Positions 37,036 through 47,746 of a stretch of 64,000 bases of DNA are shown one piece after another. Origin of the DNA: Daucus carota subsp. sativus (taxonomy: Eukaryota; Streptophyta; Magnoliopsida; Apiales; Apiaceae); NCBI RefSeq assembly GCF_001625215.2, contig NC_030382.2, forward strand, positions 29,374,610 through 29,438,609, written 5' to 3'. Position 1 is the stretch's first letter. Every line of letters starts with the position of its first letter. The notes under the pieces are model-generated. The model made no database searches, was not told the origin of the DNA, and saw nothing but the letters and a program-made list of their open reading frames with translations. Position numbers and translations under genes: made by a program.

Positions 37036-39688
37036 ATGGCTATGAAATTGAACGCCCTCAGTCTGCAGTGCCCAAAAGGAAACAGCTTCACAAGGGTGGC
37101 TCCTCCTCAAGTAGGGAGGGTGGTGAGATCAAACGTGCCCATGGCTTCAACTCTTCATGCTAGCCCCCTGTCAGCGCTCTCTCTCTCTCTCTCTCTCATG
37201 TTTTTTTGTTGCTTATTTTGATTAAAATCTGCAAGTTTTATGTCAGATCTAACATGTTTCAACTTTAATTGAATTTTTTGACAAATTTCTGAATTTTTTT
37301 GCTGTAGTTATCACATTTATCATGTACATGCATCTATATATATGTCAGTGTATACCATATATTTTTAAATTATAAATTTATAATATTGAACATCTATTTT
37401 TTGTTGGACTTTGGGATTCATTACATATGAAGTACAGATCACTGATTTTTTTACCTACAAATATAATATTTTCTCTGGAATACCGGTTTTTTTATTTTTT
37501 GATATTTATTTAACTGTATAATAGGGAATTATATGCTGATATATACTCCCTCCGTCCCCCTGAGTTGTATACATTGGGGGACGGGGACGCGGCACGGACT
37601 TTAATGCTCCTGTTTTACATAGTTCTATAACTTATTTTTAAGATTTTTCTTTTCTGAATAAAAGTTTGAATGTTATATTTTTATTCAGAAAAAGAAAATT
37701 TTAAAAATAAATTATAGAACTATATTTTACAAGAGCATTGAAGTGCGTGTCGAGCAGTGAAAAAGAAACGTATAGAATTAAATGGGACAGAGGGAGTAAT
37801 ATTATCTGTCAAAAAATGTATTTACTCAGTTATTATCTTTAATTACATGCACCTGCTCATTTGTTTCTTACTGTAATTTATATAAGGAAAATGCTTGGTG
37901 CACATAATTGTGTACAAAAACATGTACATAATGACATGTGACAGATTTTAATTGGATGGTCCCTCTGCATTTACACCAACCACCCCAATTAAAACTCACC
38001 ACATCACTTGCCACATCATTATGTACAAATTTTCTGTACACAATTATGTGCACCTAGCACTGCTCTTTATATAAGTCCAAGTGTAAATACTTTGTTAGGG
38101 CCTACATGAAAATACACATAAGTACCGAAAGAAGTAAATGGTACTTAGTAATTAAATTTTTTGAAAATATTTTTAAATAATCAGAATGGCGTGTTTTAAT
38201 TGATGTTACTAATGTTAATGAAAAAAACTTGATACACATAATTGTGTTGTGTTGTATATGATAACTTGTGGTGAGTATTAATTGAAATAGGTCTGTATTT
38301 ACATAACAATCCCAATTAAAACTCATCACTCGTTATGTACAAATTTTCTGTACACAATTTGTGCAATTAGCGCTACTCTGTGTGAATAGGTGATCATTAC
38401 GATGTTATTTTATGAGCGTGTTTATGTTTTGGTGCAGGGTGCTTGATACGCTGAAGGCTCCAAGGCCTCACGTGGATGAGATATTCACCTCTCTGGAAGG
38501 TTGGGCCAGGGACAACATCCTGGTGCATCTGAAATCCGTTGAGAACTCATGGCAGCCACAGGACTATCTGCCTGATCCGACGTCTGATGGATTTGAAGAG
38601 CAAGTGAAGGAGATCAGGGAACGGGCCAAGGAGATCCCCGACGACTACTTCGTTGTTCTGGTGGGAGACATGATCACTGAAGAGGCACTCCCAACTTACA
38701 TGTCCATGCTTAACAGATGTGATGGCATCAAGGATGAGACTGGCGCTGCACCTGATGCTTGGGCAACATGGACCAGGGCCTGGACTGCTGAGGAGAACCG
38801 CCATGGCGATCTCCTCAACAAGTATCTTTATCTCTCTGGCCGAGTTGATATGAGGATGATTGAGAAGACTATTCAGTATCTTATTGGCTCCGGAATGGTA
38901 ACCAAACTAATCTCACACTTGATTACTCAGCGGATTCAGGGAGAGGCACGGGGCACGTGTCTCCCTAAAATAATTTTTTATATTTTTTTATCACTCTAAA
39001 TTTTGCAAATTATAAAAATATCCCCACACAGTTTGAATATATATTGATGTTTGAATCTAAATCAGCCACAGTTCAGCTATAAATGTTTTCTGAACGCTCA
39101 TGTGTTGCATTTATCTCACAGGATACAAAGACAGAGAACTGTCCCTACATGGGCTTCATCTACACATCTTTTCAAGAGAGGGCAACATTCATCTCCCATG
39201 CCAACACAGCCAAACTCGCTCGGCACTACGGTGACAAGAGCCTAGCTCAGGTCTGTGGCAACATTGCCTCCGATGAGAAACGCCACGCCACTGCCTACAC
39301 CAAAATCGTGGAGAAGCTGGCTGAGATTGATCCTGACACCACAGTGATCGCGTTTGCTGATATGATGAGGAAGAAAATCCAAATGCCAGCTCATGCAATG
39401 TATGATGGCTCGGACACTCTGCTCTTCAAGCACTTCACAGCCGTGGCACAGCAGATTGGAGTCTACTCGGCATGGGATTACTGCGAAATAATTGATTTTC
39501 TCGTGGAGAAGTGGAATGTGCAGAAGATGACGGGGCTTTCGGATCAGGGGAGAAAGGCTCAGGAATATGTTTGTGGCTTGGCTGCTAAAATAAGGAGAGT
39601 TGAGGAGAAGGTTCAGGGGAAGGAGAAGAAAGCTGTGCAGCTGCCTGTCTCTTTCAGCTGGATTTTCAACCGTCAGATCATGATATGA
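37036..39688 (+). CDS. Plastid acyl-ACP desaturase, coriander delta-4 type
   Basis: Exons 37036-37169, 38438-38897 and 39122-39688 give 386 residues. The start [16 protein letters not shown] is a Ser/basic-rich plastid transit peptide, and [10 protein letters not shown] marks its end. The junction chosen (CT/GTCAGC donor) gives [18 protein letters not shown], which keeps phase and matches the family. Di-iron ligands lie in EENRH (163-167) and DEKRH (249-253). These soluble ferredoxin-dependent enzymes desaturate acyl-ACPs in plastids. The sequence ([35 protein letters not shown], ending [11 protein letters not shown]) is, from memory, much closer to the coriander delta-4 16:0-ACP desaturase of petroselinic acid synthesis than to delta-9 stearoyl-ACP desaturases. 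Regioselectivity cannot be proved from sequence. Intron 1 carries three MITEs. RY motifs upstream suggest seed expression. Confidence 0.93.
37546..37796. mobile_element. Stowaway MITE in desaturase intron 1
   Basis: It starts CTCCCTCCGTCCCCCTGAG, ends GGGACAGAGGGAG, and is bounded by TA dinucleotides (37544-37545, 37797-37798): a Tc1/mariner-derived Stowaway of 251 bp. Confidence 0.92.
37890..38055. mobile_element. MITE, TIR TGCT(T/A)GGTGCACATAATTGTG
   Basis: The left arm (TGCTTGGTGCACATAATTGTG, then GTACATAATGACATGTG) is mirrored by the right arm (CACATCATTATGTAC, then CACAATTATGTGCACCTAGCA). The arms are about 48 bp around a short core containing AATTAAAACTCACCAC. The superfamily was not fixed. 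Confidence 0.85.
38218..38372. mobile_element. Second, more diverged copy of the same MITE
   Basis: It shares GATACACATAATTGTG, CCCAATTAAAACTCATCAC, TTATGTACAAATTTTCTGTA and CACAATTTGTGCA with the copy at 37890-38055, in the same orientation. The termini are more decayed. Confidence 0.75.
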
Positions 39689-40037
39689 TGAGTGACCCGG
39701 ATCATAGTTCAGTAAAACTTTTTATCTTTAGTATTATGTATCTTTAGTATTATGTTGTCAGTCTGGTTATGTAAACTTGTTACCAAATGAATGTTGGATG
39801 CAATAATGCTTGGTGGTTTAAGTAACTTTTCTTCCTTGCTTATAATATATAGCTGTTTGAATAATTTTCTTTCTTCTATTCACGCTGCCTTATATTAACT
39901 TTTAAAAAGGTTTACTTTTAATATTTTTCTTTTTATATTTTATCAATTTCTATTTAATATCATGTAGGGATATAATATGATATTTTCTTATCCTATTATT
40001 TTGTTTTTATTATATTTTTATTTTATATACATAGAGA

Positions 40038-40990
40038 AGTTCGTTGTAGACCACATTTTATTTATAGTATTGTAGACCAACATCTTAGCCATTCATTGTT
40101 TATCATCTGACGATTCTTATTAAACTCCTTTTATTACTTTTTAAATTATGTTTATTGATTTAATATTAGATATACGGTATAGAATACGACAGTTAGATTT
40201 TTAACAGTTACAACCACAAGTTACACAAAAGGCAGCAGTTATGTTTCGTGTTGTTTTATCTATCTCCATACTCCGCGTTAGTTCTGTACTTTATCTTCCT
40301 TGTTTACCCATTTCGTTCATCTCCGATTTTTGATCTTCTTCTCCATCGTGTTGTACCTCCATTTGTCTACGTTATTTCTGCCTTCTATATTTCTTGTTTT
40401 GCCACTTCGTTCATCACCAAGTCTCGATCTTCATCTCCATCATGTTGCACCTCCATTGACTAAAACATATGACATGCATCTCGAAAATAATATTATTCCA
40501 AAAAATCAAGTGGACATTCGTTTGTTCTTCAATTAAAACCCACTTTCGCTCATGTTTAGTTTGCATATGCATACAGTGAAAATAGGAGACGACGATGGCA
40601 ATAATTGGGTGGGATGTTCTGCAACTGACCTCTAAACATAATTGAGGTCGATGATGATAGTTCGGAGGTGATGCTATGCTCGGATATTTAACACAGATGC
40701 AAACTACGATGGTACTACAGGCTTATTAACAGTGATGAGATTTTTTTGTAATTGAAGATTTTTAGGAGAGATGTACGGAATAATGATGTATACAAGATAT
40801 ACGGGATATTTAATTTTACAGTTGCAAGATATATGGTCCTGCAAATCCATATACAATTGTTGAAATTAATATAAATATAATTATTTTATTCCTTAAATCT
40901 CATGTACTCATTGGTGTTATGATCCGATGGTAGATTATTTGGTCTACAAAGACTACAAATAAGTTAGTACTATACAGAACCCAACTCTAC
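40038..40990. mobile_element. Probable degenerate TIR element
   Basis: The left edge (TTATTTATAGTATTGTAGACC) and the reverse complement of the right edge (TTATTTGTAGTCTTTGTAGACC) match imperfectly. Inside, a roughly 62-bp unit with CTTCGTTCATC and TCTCCATC is duplicated at about 40306 and 40393. Hydrophobic frames here (40248-40536) come from that repeat and are not genes. Sequence on either side (39700-40037 and 41000-41285) is AT-rich with nothing recognised. Confidence 0.45.
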
Positions 40991-41289
40991 AAAATTATTA
41001 TAATTCTATTACTGAATATTCTTTTAGTTATATTTATACGAAATGTATTTTTTTTATCCTTTCTCGTAAGAATCATATAGAATCGTGGAAGATGACCAAA
41101 TTACTCGAGATGGGTTGTTTCGCAGGTTGAACGAATATGAGTAAAATCACATGACTCGAGTATGATTCCTTGTATCAAGTGTTCGTTTGAAATGTATGAA
41201 ATGTATGAATCGGAGGAAAATAATATAGGATTAATATATTATTATTTATATTATGTGTTTAGTTGAGTACTTTAATCAACAACTCATAG

Positions 41290-42290
41290 CTAAAAATACT
41301 TGAGAATTTGACAAATATACCATCTTTTCCATATTTATTTGCAAATATACCATCTTGTCTTAAATCTTGCAAATTTACTATCTTTTAATACATACAATCA
41401 ATTAAATTTCAAAAATACTATCTCCCCTATCTCATTTCTTTTTTTACTTCTCTCGTCTTTCTCTCCCTCTCGCTCCTCTTACTCTCTTTCTCTCTCTAGA
41501 CACTTCCACGTCATCCTTCAAAATCCCGGTTGTAACTTTCATGAGCTTTTCACTAACTTAATGGTCATTCTACAAATCAAAACAAAAGAAACTGAGATAA
41601 TATCACAAAAGACAGATGTTGTTGTCTTGAAGAAAGCGGAGGAGTCCGCCGATAATCAGGATCGGAGCTTCATTAGCGGCGGCAATTGTAGCACCAGCCG
41701 GCGGAAAGGATGAGCGCGATGACGACGAGAGTGGCGAAGACGAGGATGCTGATGTTGAGCCATTTAGTTTTGTAGTAGTATTCATTAAATTTGATTTCAT
41801 AAATGATCGCTGTGTGTGTGGGAAATTGAGAGGGTCAGGGGGTTTAATTAGTGTGGTGGTATAATTGATCGTTGTGTGGGTGTTTGAGAAATCAGGAGGG
41901 TTTAATGAGTGTGGTGGTGTGGGTCGTGATTTCTTGATGAGGTTGAAGGTTGGTTGTTTTTAGTTGATTTTCATATTTGCTTTTAGTTGATTTTTTGGTT
42001 GGTTTTGTGATATTAGTATTGGCCCCGTAGGGGTATTATTTTCGTCATTTGCAACTACTTGCAACTTATTATGCAATTAAATATAATTTTCAACAGACTT
42101 TTTCAAAGTTGCATTTGTGGTTGCAAATATAGTTGTTAGCAGTTGCAGTATGGTTGCATATGCAATCTTCGTAGTTTTTTAAATATTTTTTGAAACATTG
42201 TATTTTGCAATTTGTTTAAAAAAGTGACAGCATCTTTACAAAAATTCTTTTACACTTGGATATTTATGAAAAAAACCCATAATACTTTTG
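41290..42290. mobile_element. Related 1-kb element, copy A
   Basis: Its ends (ACAAATATACCATCTTTTCC left; TTGCAATTTG, GTGACAGCATCTTTACAAAAAT right) are shared with copy B at 43.66 kb. The subterminal 3' block with TTATGCAA(T/A)(T/C)AAATATAATTTTCAA and GTTGCATATGCAA is also shared. Minus-strand bases 41640-41790 read YYYKTKWLNISILVFATLVV, a hydrophobic host-like segment that may be captured. Confidence 0.6.
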
Positions 42291-43659
42291 AATCGCTCAT
42301 TTCAATTAATTAAATTATTATTATTGTATATTTTAAGTCATTTATATATAATTATATAAATAATAATGAAAATAATAACATTAAGTTCCATCTCATGTCC
42401 TTCCTTTCGTGCCTAACTTTTATTTGCTGTGCAAAAAACTCATATCATATCATGTGAGTGAGTTCAGTAATTAATTTTAAATAAATTTTTCTCAACCAAA
42501 TATTATTTATGAATTTGAAATGAATGAAACTCATACTGAACATACGAAACTCATATATAATATCTCTAAAAAATTTTGGGCCGATGATAAATATGAGTAT
42601 GTAACAATCACTTGTTACAATCATTGGATCGAGTCTTGGACGACCAAAATCAGAACATAAATTGTGAGCACTCTGCGCTCTTTTTAGTCACCTGCCCAGT
42701 AATTTTTTGGGCGAAAAGCCTAAACTTCCGCGCTAATTAATCACGGAAAGATTCAAAAGTCCAAAGACCAATCTACCCCTATTTGTTGATAAATAAATAA
42801 GGAGTTAGATAGATATGTTTTGTAGTAGTTGATGCAAAGAAAGAATAAAGAAGAGAAAGATGATGAATAGAAGAGGAAGAGTTTTAATCCTATCAAAATC
42901 TTTTATTCTGTTCATAATTATGGTAAGATTTTGTCATATTTTTCGCATATTATCACTTTATTTCTGTGATAATGGCAAATAAATTATTTGAATTTTTTTA
43001 TAAGGAAACGAATGGAGAAATCGGAAATTTATTAGGTAGAACGTGTAGAAAATATAGTGAAAGATGTAGTAGTATATGTTAAAAAATGATATTGATTAGA
43101 CATATATGAATCTTGATGACGACGATGATGATGAAATATTTGTTATAAATGAATATGTAGAGTAAGAAGAAGGAAAAAAGAAAAAGAAAATCTTGATTGT
43201 GATGTTATATCTAAAAAATATAGTAATATAATTGGATTTATTTTGAAGTCTCACAGAACTCGTTAAAATGTATCAAGTACCTATCCGATCTCCACGTCGA
43301 CTCATCAAAACACTATAATAATAATATATAGTATTCCGTCAACTTTTCTTGAATCTTTTAACGGAAACCATTAAGTTTAAATTCTTATCATCAATAACAT
43401 TCGTTTTTATTGAGTTTAGTGACACCATATATAAACAAATCTATATTATATTATAGTAAGTCAACATGACTTTATAATTTGTATTCCGAAATTTTGGTTA
43501 TGTTTTTCTGGTTTGGTCATGTCACTTTATAACCAGAAACGTGCATCACGTAGAGTTATCTTACTCTTACATCATTGATTAACATGTTTATACAATTTAA
43601 ATTACAAACACTTGTTATGTACTACAAGATAAAGACTCTACCATTATTCTTTTAAGGGA
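42291..43659. other. Intergenic, nothing supported
   Basis: AT-rich sequence. A short frame near 42860 (MMNRRGRVLILSKS) has a hydrophobic tail but too little evidence for a gene. Confidence 0.35.
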
Positions 43660-44600
43660 ATTTGTCATGTATACTACTTTTTGGATCTTATTTACAAATA
43701 TACTACCCTCCAAAAAATCTTTCAAATATACTATCTTTTCAATCTTAATTTCAAAAATACTACATTCTCTAATTCACCTTTTCATTTTTTATTATTTATC
43801 TTTCGTCCTCTCCCATCTCACCCCTCTCTTTCTCCTAATATCAATTAATCTCTCTTCAACCCCTCTCTCCTCTTCAACCCGCACTATCATCTTCCCGCCC
43901 ATCCCCTCGCCGACGAATTCTCCGACCTCTCTCTATTCTCGCGCGCCGTCGCCAAGTCCCGCCTAGGCACCTCATCTGGTTGCGTCTTTTTGTTCTTTTG
44001 TTTGTGATGTGCACTGAGTCACCTCCAAGTCACGCCGAGTAGCTGAGTTTACGATTGATTCATCTGGATTTTGCTTCGATTTCTTGAGATTTGTTTGCTG
44101 TGTTTTGTTGTGACACTGAGAGTGGCTGATTTCTTGTGTGTTTTGTTCAAGTTCAAGTCGTAGATACGAGTCTTGTTCTTCTTTTTGATTGAGTTGCAGT
44201 CGGAGAGTTTTTTTGAAGAATGAGTGGCTGGGATAGTTAATTTGATTAGTCTGTTTCGAAGTTGCATAACTGAGTCGCGAATCTGAGTATTGCTAGCCTA
44301 GATTTCTGTTCGTAGTTAAGGAATAATTTTGAGTTGATTTTTAGGTTGTTGTGTTAGTTGTTTTTTAGGTTGTAATGTTTGGCCCTGCAGGGGTTATTCT
44401 GTCTTGCAACCTATTATGCAAACAAATATAATTTTCAATTTTTTTTTTCAAAATTGCATTTCTGGTTGAATGTGGTTGCTGGCAGTTGCAGATGTAGTTG
44501 CATATGCAACAACCGTATTTTTGGAATTTGTGTTAAAAAGTGATAGCATTTTCGCAAAAATTCTTTCAAACTTGGTTATGTATAAAAAAGCCTTTCTTTT
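43660..44600. mobile_element. Related 1-kb element, copy B
   Basis: It has the same terminal blocks and order as copy A, but the GC-richer middle (43850-44300) is unrelated to that of copy A and reads SPTNSPTSLYSRA or DEFSDLSLFSRAVAKSRLG depending on frame. It is probably a non-autonomous element with exchanged cargo. From 44601 to 45211 the sequence is AT-rich with nothing recognised. Confidence 0.6.
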
Positions 44601-45211
44601 AAATATAATATAAAATTAGTTAAAATAATAAAAAAATTAACCAACTACATTAACATATATTAATATTATAAAAGAAATAATAAGAAAATAGGAAGTCAAA
44701 TAAAAAATTTATATAAAATTAGTGTAGATCTTCTTAACTCTAATGACTTCTACTACAAAATAATAATATTTTTTTAATAAACTAAAAAATAAAATATATG
44801 AAAAATATAATTTATAATTAGCCAAAAATACAAAAAGTAAAACTACTATTAATAACATATTTCAACATTTAAGAAAAATTACAAAAGGATAATCAAAATA
44901 TATGTTAATCTTATGCCCATTTACAATATACAAGACCAACATGTGACCTCTTTTAATTCTAATTTTGTTCCAAGACAAAAGGGAGGCGGTAAATAATATT
45001 TTTTTTCCTTTATAAATGAAGATATGTGAAATGTATGATTTAAAATTAATCTGAAAACACCATAATCTCATATTAATATTATAAAAAAAAATAAAGATTG
45101 ATAATAAAAATATTTATTGTTTTTCTCAAATAATAAATAATAAATTCGAAATTACAAATAGATAATAGAAATCTTAAAAAATTATATTTAAAAATTTTAA
45201 TAAAATTAATA

Positions 45212-45452
45212 TTCCCTCGGCCTTTTCACATCATTACAATTTTTGCGCTGCTCGCATTTTGAGACGCGTATAAAACAGAGTTTCATACCTTATTTTCAAA
45301 TTGTTTTTTTATAAAAATTTAAACACTAAACTTTTATTCAAAAGAAAAAAACTTCAAAATAATTTATCAAGCTACAATATATATTATGAGAGAATTCGAA
45401 TGCGTGCCGAGTCCCTGTTCCCGTTCCCGATATAAATAATTGAGGGGGACAT
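45212..45452 (-). mobile_element. Stowaway-like MITE, diverged
   Basis: The reverse complement starts with TCCCCCTCAATTATTTATA, then GGGAACGGGAACAGGGACTCGGCACGC, and ends near GGCCGAGGGAA. Its layout is the same as the Stowaway at 37546, with more decay. TA borders are plausible. Confidence 0.65.
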
Positions 45453-45830
45453 TATAAAAAAACAAATTAAACTCTTAGTCAAATGATAATTTAAAAATGA
45501 ATGGCGGTGTTGTATAGCATCTGTGCAATTCTTGAAACGCTTTATAGTAAAAGGGCATAATGTGCAGCCCCCAGTTGTCAGCTGTTTCACTACTTCATAA
45601 CTTATCAACTAATTTTGTGCGGAGGCTGTTGGAGGAACTAGGGTGACGCCGCTGTTAACAATTTGTCATGTAAACGAATATAGCAGAGACACGAGGCTAA
45701 TTACAAATATATTAATAAATCGATCATTCTTATGTAGCATTTGACTAGCTGCTAAAAACAAGTTGATAACTTGAATAACTCAGACCACATGCATAGTAGA
45801 TTCAGATTTTATACAGAAAACATCTCCAGC

Positions 45831-45840
45831 TTTATATATT
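45831..45840 (+). promoter_or_regulatory. TATA box of the UGT gene
   Basis: TTTATATATT lies about 65-75 bp before the start codon at 45904, a suitable distance for a short leader. Confidence 0.6.
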
Positions 45841-45903
45841 CCCATCTCTGCTTCATTGTAACATCCAGGCTCTGGCTGCTAAGTCACCAAGAAAACCACG
45901 AAG

Positions 45904-47377
45904 ATGGGAGAAATCGACAGAGAATTGGCATGCAAAACTCATGTCATGATCATCCCTTTCCCTGCTCAAGGCCATATGAGCCCCATGATGCAGTTCTCCA
46001 AGCGCTTAGCGTTTAAAGGGGTCAAGGTGACCATGGTGGTTCCGCTGAAGCTGCAGGATTCTATGCAGATATTATACGACAGTCCGCTGATCAGCCTTGA
46101 ATGCATCACCTTTGATTTTGGTAAAGATGAGATTCCCAATGACATGCAGTCGTATATGGGGTTTATGAAGCTGAAAATCACAACTGTATTGCCTGAACTC
46201 CTTGAGAAACAGGAAAATAATGGATGCCCTGTAAAATTTTTAGTGATCGATTCGTTATTCCCATCTGGGGTAGAAATGTGCCATCAGTTTGGCTTGAGAG
46301 GAGCCCCGTTTTTCACTCAGTCATGCGCGGTGAATGCCATTTACTTGAATGTTTTGCAGGGAAGACTCAAGATTCCTTTTGACAAAGGGTTGTCGAATTT
46401 CTCATTGCCTTCACTGCCAGTGCTGGATACCGTTGATATGCCTAGTAATGTGATTGGCACATTTCCAGATTTATGGGCCTATTTTTCGAGGCAGTTCTCT
46501 GGTTTGGAGAAAGCAGATTGGGTTTTTCTTAATAGTTTTGACAAGCTGGAGACCGAGGTTAGTCTTCCAATCACGTTAGAGTTGATGGCTTACCAGGATC
46601 ATATTATATTCTAACAAGAAGTTAAAGAACTAAATTGCTGTGTTAATGTTGCAGGAAGCGAAATGGCTAGCAAGCCACTGTCCATTAACTACCGTTGGAC
46701 CAGCAATTCCATCAATGTATTTAGACAAGAAATTACCAAATGACAAAAAATATGGCATTAGTCTTTACAAACCAGAAGCCGAAGTTTGCTTAAACTGGCT
46801 AGATGAAAGAGATCCTGGAACCGTAGTCTACATATCATTTGGGAGTGTAGACAAACTCAGTCAAGAGTACATGGAGGAAATTGGTAGGGGATTGTTAAAA
46901 AGCAACAGTTTTTTTCTTTGGGCAATCAGGGATTCTGAACGGGAAAAACTTAGTAGTGACTTCATTTCTGAATCCTCGGAGAAAGGCCTAATTGTGAGTT
47001 GGTGTCCTCAGCTCGACGTGTTAGCTCACAGGGCAGTGGGGAGTTTCATGAGTCATTGTGGCTGGAACTCGACCCTCGAAGCACTGAGCCTGGGAGTGCC
47101 CGTGGTGGCTGTTCCAGTGTGGTTTGATCAACCTACAAATGGGAAATATATTGTAGACATCTGGAGAGTTGGCGTACGTGTTCCAGTTGATGAAAGTGGT
47201 ATGGTCTCGCGAGAAGATGTTGCAGCGTGTATAATGGATGCCATGGAGGGAGATAGCAAGGAGGAAATCAGAGAGAATGCTTTGAAATGGAGACAAGTTG
47301 CTATTGAGGCAATGGACGAAGGTGGCAGCTCGGATAGGAACATTGATGACTTCATTTCCAAACTTGTATCTAGTTAA
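45904..47377 (+). CDS. UDP-glucosyltransferase, UGT74 type
   Basis: Exons 45904-46557 and 46655-47377 (GT-AG, 97-bp intron) give 458 residues, the usual length for plant family-1 UGTs. The N-terminal acceptor side has the catalytic His in PFPAQGHMSPMMQFSKRL (H24). The C-terminal PSPG box at about 334-377 runs from WCPQLDVLAHRAVGSFMSHC through HCGWNSTLEALSLGVP to PVWFDQPTN. Its last residues (D, Q) contact the sugar of UDP-glucose. Features such as VVYISFGSVDKLSQ and WLASHCPLTTVGP point to group L, UGT74. Members glucosylate carboxyl or thiol groups of salicylate, auxins, thiohydroximates and others. The substrate cannot be read from sequence. A longer upstream frame starts at 45771 in another phase and is not used. 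No defects are seen. Confidence 0.93.
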
Positions 47378-47431
47378 ATAAAATCTGTTATACATTATTA
47401 TAATTATAAAATTATTGAAATAATTTGTGCG

Positions 47432-47512
47432 CAGGGCCGTCTCAACTAAATTTGAGGCCCTGAGCGAGATTTTAATATATGTTTAGTTGACTTTACTGTT
47501 GAGCCGGTCCTG
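47432..47512. mobile_element. 81-bp hAT-type MITE
   Basis: It starts CAGGGCCGTCTCAA and ends TTGAGCCGGTCCTG. Near-matching 8-bp flanks, TTTGTGCG (47424-47431) and TTTGTGTG (47513-47520), fit hAT target duplication. It lies just behind the UGT stop codon, probably in the 3' UTR. Confidence 0.8.
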
Positions 47513-47746
47513 TTTGTGTGATAATATTATATGTTGTGTGAAGAGGGTGAGTAATGAAAGCAATCAGGCAACACACATATTCCTACAAGAGTGGAAAGAT
47601 TTGTGACCACAAAGCATGAGCAAGCTTAGGCTTTGAACCCGCATGCAGATTGACTGATCTTTCTCCTCACAATTGTGTGCATGCACAAACACAATCACAA
47701 AACACAAACAAAATTACTCACTCTCTCTCTCTCTGTCTCCTTAACA

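Noticed and set aside
40248-40536. Small hydrophobic protein genes
   Set aside because: The frames follow a duplicated 62-bp DNA unit in element-like sequence.
45771-46016. Alternative upstream start for the UGT
   Set aside because: That frame is out of phase with the UGT; 45904 fits the family length and lies after a TATA box.
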